Source of the DNA: DASXBJ01 sp036491755
GTDB lineage: Bacteria; Chloroflexota; Dormibacteria; Dormibacterales; Dormibacteraceae
DNA: 12,623 bases
Reading direction: 5' to 3'
NCBI GenBank assembly: GCA_036491755.1
Contig: DASXBJ010000037.1
Coordinates: 1 to 12,623 of the forward strand
This document shows positions 9,234 to 12,623 of the stretch, one piece after another. The position numbers and the translations under genes are program-made. Each line of letters begins with the position of its first letter. The stretch's first letter is position 1. The notes below the pieces were generated by a model. That model worked only from the letters and a program-made list of their open reading frames with translations. It made no database searches and was not told the origin of the DNA.

Positions 9234-9239
9234 CCCTCC
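9234..9239 (-). promoter_or_regulatory. Shine-Dalgarno site deciding the first permease start
   Basis: On the minus strand this reads GGAGGG, a strong ribosome-binding match. Its spacing is 1 base to TTG 9232, 7 bases to TTG 9226 and 16 bases to ATG 9217, which favours TTG at 9226 as the start. Confidence 0.6.
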
Positions 9240-9247
9240 GCCGCGCT

Positions 9248-9261
9248 TTGGAGCGTTCCAT
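9248..9261. promoter_or_regulatory. LacI-type operator, site 2A (tandem)
   Basis: TTGGAGCGTTCCAT, centred between 9254 and 9255, matches the consensus TTGGAACGTTCCAA at 12 of 14 positions. It directly abuts site 2B and lies 14 bases centre to centre from it, downstream of the predicted transporter promoter. Confidence 0.68.
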
Positions 9262-9275
9262 TTGGAACGTTCCGT
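9262..9275. promoter_or_regulatory. LacI-type operator, site 2B (tandem)
   Basis: TTGGAACGTTCCGT, centred between 9268 and 9269, matches the consensus at 12 of 14 positions with a perfect GGAACGTTCC core. It immediately follows the predicted -10 of the transporter promoter and should cover the transcription start. Confidence 0.75.
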
Positions 9276-9276
9276 C

Positions 9277-9306
9277 ATTGTGCCCCGGCTAGGGCTGCTC
9301 CGTCAA
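9277..9306 (-). promoter_or_regulatory. Predicted sigma70-like promoter of the transporter operon
   Basis: On the minus strand the -35 is TTGACG (plus-strand 9301-9306, five of six matches) and the -10 is CACAAT (9277-9282, four of six), with 18 bases between them. The -35 overlaps the lacI stop codon at 9303-9305. The start site should fall near 9270, inside operator 2B, which is the expected geometry for repression. Confidence 0.58.
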
Positions 9307-10418
9307 GAGGTGCGCTTGGTCGCCGTACGGACCTTGGGCAGGACGGCGAGCCGGCTGGTGGAAGCACGCTCCACCAGGCTGACCCGTATCAGGGTGAGCC
9401 TCGGCGGCCCTTTGAGCTTGCGCTCGATGCGCTCGATGATTGTGGTGATGCCAAGCTTGGCCAGCTCGTCACGAGGCTGCGAGATGGTGGTCAGCCCGAT
9501 CCGGGCAAGGCCGGCCATTGGCACATCGTCGAACCCCACGACCGAGAGGTCCTGAGGCACGCGCAGGCCGAACCTGTCGGCAAACTCCTGGAGGTCGATG
9601 CCCGCGACGTCGTTGGAGGCAAACACCGCCGTCACGCGATCGGGGCCGTCGAACACATCCCGCAGCCTCATCTCCACGCCATCCACCAGCGCAAGATCCG
9701 AAGGGGGCGACCAGCTGATGCGCATTCCAGCCCTCAGACCTGCCGCGGCCATCTCCTCGCGATAGCCAGTGTGCCGAGAGTGATCAGAGCGGTCCTCGAG
9801 CTCCGGGATGGAGAGGTAGGCGATGCGGCGGTGTCCGGAGTCGATGAGGTGGCGCGTGGCCAGCCGGCCCCCTTTCACGTCGTCCACCGTAACGACGTCG
9901 CCCCAATCCTCATGACAGCTGACGAAGACCACCGGCACCTGGTGCCGCAGCGCGTCGCGCATGACACGCGACTCCCCCGAGAAGGCAAGAAACACGATGC
10001 CCGCCACGCGATGCTCGAGCAGCGTCTCCACTCCGGCGAGCTCGCTCTGGCTGTCGCCCTCGGTGTTGCAGAACATCGCCGTGTAGCCGCGCGCGGCGGC
10101 ATGGCGCTCCACCGACTTCGCCATCTCGGCGAAGAAGGGGTTGGCGAGGTCGCCGACGACGACGCCGAGGATGTTGGTGCGCTGCTGCACGAGCTGCCGG
10201 GCGAGCACGTTGGGCCGATAACCAAGCTGCTTGATGGCCGAGTGCACGCGACGCCGGGTCTCGTCGGACACGCCAGGCAGGCCGCGGACCACGTTGGAAA
10301 CGGTCGACTTGGAGACCCGGGCCCGCGAGGCCACGTCGAGAATCGTCGGCGGGCGACGCACGGCGACCGAACCGTCGTGACCGAGCTCCAGCGGAGGCGC
10401 CGGCCGGCCGCGCGCCAT
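9303..10418 (-). CDS. LacI-family transcriptional regulator
   Basis: A 371-residue sugar-responsive repressor. The N-terminal helix-turn-helix begins at TILDVASRARVSKSTVSNVV (residues 25-44). It is followed by the LacI hinge (GYRPNVLARQL, about 67-76) and a periplasmic-binding-protein-like effector domain with NILGVVVGDLANPFF, DDVKGGRLATRHL and LSVVGFDDVPMAGL. The ATG at 10418 follows the dehydrogenase stop after two bases and has GAGGG about 10 bases upstream. GTG at 10361 is an alternative that would remove an unusual 19-residue leader before the DNA-binding domain. It is co-oriented with, and probably cotranscribed with, the dehydrogenase gene. Four matching palindromes in this window are the obvious targets, so autoregulation through the site at 11621 is likely. 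The effector is unknown. Confidence 0.95.
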   Translation of the reverse strand: MARGRPAPPLELGHDGSVAVRRPPTILDVASRARVSKSTVSNVVRGLPGVSDETRRRVHSAIKQLGYRPNVLARQLVQQRTNILGVVVGDLANPFFAEMAKSVERHAAARGYTAMFCNTEGDSQSELAGVETLLEHRVAGIVFLAFSGESRVMRDALRHQVPVVFVSCHEDWGDVVTVDDVKGGRLATRHLIDSGHRRIAYLSIPELEDRSDHSRHTGYREEMAAAGLRAGMRISWSPPSDLALVDGVEMRLRDVFDGPDRVTAVFASNDVAGIDLQEFADRFGLRVPQDLSVVGFDDVPMAGLARIGLTTISQPRDELAKLGITTIIERIERKLKGPPRLTLIRVSLVERASTSRLAVLPKVRTATKRTS

Positions 10419-10420
10419 GC

Positions 10421-11572
10421 TCAGGCGACCCTCGACGGGTCCATCAGCACCTTCATCGTTCCATCCCTCTGCGCCATCTCTACGGCCTCGCTCGCACGCT
10501 CGAGCGGCATGCGATGCGTGATGATCTCGGTCAGAGGCAGGCGATCGAGGTTGCGCGCGAGCATGTTCATCGCCGGAAGGTAGGACGTCGCCGTTTCACC
10601 GCCGACCCCGATTACCCCCACGTTCTTCGTGCAGATGTCCGCGTTCGGGTTGATACCCACCGGGCCCATGTCGACGAAGGTCCCGGCCTCCACGACGGTG
10701 CCCCCGTATCGAACCATGTGCAGGCACTCAGGAAAAGACTGCGCCACGCCGGTGCAGTCGATGACGATGTCGGGCCCGGGCCCGGTGTGCTCGCGGACCA
10801 ACGCGATGCGCTCCTTTTCGTCGGTCTTGGCCGCGTTGATGGTCAGCGTGGCGCCAAATCGGCGGGCCAGCTCCAGTCGTGACTCCAGACGGTCGATCGC
10901 GATGAGCTTGCCGCATCCGAGCAGGCGCGCCTTCACCAGATGGCAGAAGCCCAGCGGCCCAACGCCGACGACGGCCACCGACTCGCCGAATGCGGCCGCG
11001 CCCCAACCAGCGTTGAGCATTCGCGCCCGGTCGAAACCGTGAGTCACAGCCATCACCTCGGTGAGTGCGGCCACCTCGTCCGGCAGGTTGTCCGGAACCC
11101 GGAACAGCTGCGTGCCCGGCAGCAAATACATGTACTCGGCCCAGCCGCCGAACAGGTGTGGTGCGAGGCCGGCATGCAGGCTGTTGCCGTAGTCCTGCAG
11201 GCGCTCGCAGAAGTAGTACGGGTAGTTGTTGCGACAGAACACACAATCGCCGCACTGGACGTTGGCCGCGGGAACTATTCGGTCGCCCACCTTCAGGGGA
11301 CGGCCCTCGCTGTCGGCAGCGGAGTCGCCGATGGCGGCGACGACGCCCACGTTCTCGTGTCCGCAGATCAACGGAAACGTGAGGTCGCGCTCATGGTCCG
11401 TGCCGGCGTACTGCTTAGATTCGCCCCGATACGTGTGCTTATCGGTTCCGCAGATGCCCGAGAAGATCACCTTCATGACCACGGCCCCCGGCCCCGGCTC
11501 CGGCATCGGGAAACGCTGAACTTCCAGGTGACCCGGGGCGGTCATGACTGCGGCTCTGACCGATTCGCTCAG
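10421..11572 (-). CDS. Zinc-dependent medium-chain alcohol/polyol dehydrogenase
   Basis: A medium-chain dehydrogenase oxidising a secondary alcohol, probably a polyol, cyclitol or sugar, with NAD+. Numbered from the CTG start, the catalytic zinc region shows C41 (GICGTD) and H72-E73 (CGHENVG). Structural zinc is bound by C107, C110, C113 and C122. The nucleotide fold carries GVGPLG (203-208), and D227 ends its second strand, favouring NAD over NADP. The first ATG (11545) has no ribosome site and cuts off the first beta strand. The frame continues upstream with VRAAVM, the typical family N-terminus, to a CTG at 11572 that has AGGAGGGG 5 bases before it. I therefore prefer CTG, giving 383 residues instead of 374. 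The gene ends 2 bases before lacI and follows iolB after a gap holding an operator. It may act as an inositol or inosose dehydrogenase (inference). Confidence 0.9.
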   Translation of the reverse strand: MSESVRAAVMTAPGHLEVQRFPMPEPGPGAVVMKVIFSGICGTDKHTYRGESKQYAGTDHERDLTFPLICGHENVGVVAAIGDSAADSEGRPLKVGDRIVPAANVQCGDCVFCRNNYPYYFCERLQDYGNSLHAGLAPHLFGGWAEYMYLLPGTQLFRVPDNLPDEVAALTEVMAVTHGFDRARMLNAGWGAAAFGESVAVVGVGPLGFCHLVKARLLGCGKLIAIDRLESRLELARRFGATLTINAAKTDEKERIALVREHTGPGPDIVIDCTGVAQSFPECLHMVRYGGTVVEAGTFVDMGPVGINPNADICTKNVGVIGVGGETATSYLPAMNMLARNLDRLPLTEIITHRMPLERASEAVEMAQRDGTMKVLMDPSRVA

Positions 11573-11577
11573 CTCGT

Positions 11578-11585
11578 CCCCTCCT
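11578..11585 (-). promoter_or_regulatory. Shine-Dalgarno site for the dehydrogenase (rare CTG start)
   Basis: On the minus strand this reads AGGAGGGG, the strongest ribosome-binding match in the gap. The CTG at 11572 is 5 bases downstream and in frame; the ATG at 11545 is 32 bases away. Confidence 0.6.
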
Positions 11586-11620
11586 CGCCACCCCTGCCGG
11601 GGCGCGGTGAAACTACTGGA

Positions 11621-11634
11621 TTGGAACGTTACAA
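11621..11634. promoter_or_regulatory. LacI-type operator, site 3
   Basis: TTGGAACGTTACAA, centred between 11627 and 11628, is palindromic apart from one position and matches the four-site consensus at 13 of 14. It lies between iolB and the dehydrogenase gene, one base beyond a TAAAAT -10 element on the minus strand. It is probably the autoregulatory site for the dehydrogenase-lacI transcript. Confidence 0.75.
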
Positions 11635-11635
11635 G

Positions 11636-11641
11636 ATTTTA
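11636..11641 (-). promoter_or_regulatory. Predicted -10 element of the dehydrogenase-lacI promoter
   Basis: On the minus strand this reads TAAAAT, five of six matches to TATAAT. No good -35 is seen; the best is CTGGCA with a 19-base spacer inside the end of iolB. The distance from the -10 to the operator centre (8.5 bases) equals that in the transporter promoter, which supports the call. Confidence 0.45.
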
Positions 11642-11650
11642 TTCGCGCCA

Positions 11651-12457
11651 TCAGCCCAGCTGCCAGCGATGGTCGGGGTCGGTGGTGATCAGCCATCTCC
11701 GCGTTGGCCCCGCCATCACGTTGAGGTAATACAGGTCGTAACCCGGTCCGGCCGCCACAGGGTGATAGCCACACGGCACAAGCACGACGTCGCCGTCGCG
11801 AACCTGGATGGCCTCGTTGAGCGACCGATCGTCCGTATACACCTGCTGCAGCGCAAAGCCCTCCGGCCGTGCGGTCCGATGGTAGTAGGTCTCCTCCAGA
11901 TAGGTTTCCCGAGGAAGGTCGTTCGTGTCGTGTTTGTGGGGCGGGTAGCTGGACCAGTTACCAGCCGGCGTGAGCACCTCGGTCACCAGCAGCGCCTCGG
12001 CAGGCCTGTCCTCCATGAGGATGTTGTGGATGGTGCGCTCGGTGCGATCGGCGCCGCGCTTGGACACTCCGACCTCGCCGGCCCGGATCAGCTGCGGCGC
12101 CGCGCCCGTGGTGGCGGGCGCCCAGCACAGGGCAAGCTCGCAAGCAGTCGACGCGGTGACGATCAGCTCGCCGCCGGGGGGCACATACACGGAGTCGGAG
12201 GGGCCATCGAAGACCGATGCCCGGCCGCCGACGTCCGTCCATTCATCCGGGCCGAAGGCCACGCCGGCCTCGCCTGACAGCATGACCAGGCACGCCTCCC
12301 GACCCTGCGTGCTCCTGGCGATGCGCTCCCCGCGCTGAAGGCGGTAAACGTCGAAGCCGACATAGGCCCAGCCCGCTGATACGGGCGTGATCTCAATCAG
12401 CCGGCCGTCGGGACCAGGCTCGGTCGCGCTGCGGACCAGGAGCCGGCTGGCGCTCAA
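11651..12457 (-). CDS. iolB: 5-deoxy-glucuronate isomerase IolB
   Basis: Cytosolic enzyme of myo-inositol catabolism that converts 5-deoxy-D-glucuronate to 2-deoxy-5-keto-D-gluconate, directly after the IolD step. The 268-residue bicupin matches IolB strongly: GNWSSYPPHKHD (metal ligands H174, H176), LEETYYH (E189, H193), VYTDDRS, PCGYHPV (H232) and the C-terminal YYLNVMAGPTRRW. TTG at 12457 overlaps the iolD stop as TTGA and gives the family's normal length. A longer in-frame start at 12553 would add 32 residues that are merely iolD read in another frame. Translation is probably coupled to iolD. About 78 bases separate its stop from the dehydrogenase start. Confidence 0.95.
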   Translation of the reverse strand: MSASRLLVRSATEPGPDGRLIEITPVSAGWAYVGFDVYRLQRGERIARSTQGREACLVMLSGEAGVAFGPDEWTDVGGRASVFDGPSDSVYVPPGGELIVTASTACELALCWAPATTGAAPQLIRAGEVGVSKRGADRTERTIHNILMEDRPAEALLVTEVLTPAGNWSSYPPHKHDTNDLPRETYLEETYYHRTARPEGFALQQVYTDDRSLNEAIQVRDGDVVLVPCGYHPVAAGPGYDLYYLNVMAGPTRRWLITTDPDHRWQLG

Positions 12458-12623
12458 ACGTGCCAGCGGCGATTGGCCGCCCCGCGCTCGTGCTCGCGGC
12501 GTGCTTGCGCCACGTCGTCCGACGTGGAAACCTCGGCCACAGGCACCTCCCACCAGCTTTCGTAGCTGGGCACGCCTTCGTAGCGGTCGACTGCGACGTG
12601 GATGACCACGGTCCTGTCGATGG
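12454..12623 (-). CDS. iolD: 3D-(3,5/4)-trihydroxycyclohexane-1,2-dione hydrolase IolD, C-terminal fragment
   Basis: The last 56 residues of a gene whose 5' part lies beyond the right window edge. IolD is a thiamine-diphosphate-dependent enzyme that hydrolyses the cyclic diketone of the inositol pathway to 5-deoxyglucuronate. The fragment contains TVVIHVAVDRYEGVPSYESW followed by WEVPVAEVS and an Ala/Arg/Glu-rich end. The ESWW(E/D)VPVAEVS box is characteristic of the IolD C-terminus. It overlaps iolB by 4 bases (TTGA), and the iolD-iolB order fits the pathway. No catalytic region is visible, so intactness cannot be judged. Confidence 0.88.
   Translation of the reverse strand, partial: IDRTVVIHVAVDRYEGVPSYESWWEVPVAEVSTSDDVAQARREHERGAANRRWHV

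Noticed and set aside
10940..12277. A 445-codon open frame on the plus strand, antisense to the dehydrogenase and iolB.
   Set aside because: It crosses two clear genes plus the promoter/operator gap and has no recognisable domain.

Overview
This GC-rich window (roughly two-thirds G+C by eye) is a densely packed carbohydrate-catabolism locus. Genes overlap by 1-4 bases, gaps are short, and several starts appear to be TTG or CTG. The transport system uses a Cys-anchored binding lipoprotein. This style fits a high-GC soil-type bacterium such as an Actinomycetota or Chloroflexota/Dormibacterota relative, but nothing here fixes the phylum.

Left arm, plus strand (1-3255): a 5'-truncated mandelate racemase-type enolase-superfamily enzyme, a xylose-isomerase-like TIM-barrel isomerase/epimerase, and a second, clearly paralogous enolase-superfamily enzyme that overlaps the isomerase gene by ATGA. 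The right arm is all on the minus strand (3260-12623). In transcription order it holds the end of iolD, iolB, a zinc alcohol dehydrogenase, a LacI-family regulator, two sugar ABC permeases, the ABC ATPase, the substrate-binding lipoprotein, an amidohydrolase-2 family hydrolase and a small Rieske 2Fe-2S protein. The two arms converge with 4 bases between stop codons.

The main non-coding find is a repeated LacI-type palindrome, consensus TTGGAACGTTCCAA. It occurs four times, only in front of transcription units: once at the start of the isomerase gene, twice in tandem in front of the transporter genes, and once in front of the dehydrogenase-lacI pair. Each lies just downstream of a sigma70-like promoter or -10 element. 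The simplest reading is that the LacI protein encoded here represses all three units, including its own, and that an imported sugar or cyclitol derivative relieves repression.

iolD and iolB identify the right end as myo-inositol-type catabolism: IolD opens the cyclic diketone and IolB isomerises 5-deoxyglucuronate. Combining these with a zinc dehydrogenase, a TIM-barrel isomerase, two MR-type dehydratase-like enzymes, and an amidohydrolase/Rieske pair does not match the textbook iol operon. It suggests a modified or substrate-extended cyclitol or sugar-acid pathway whose substrate cannot be read from sequence alone.
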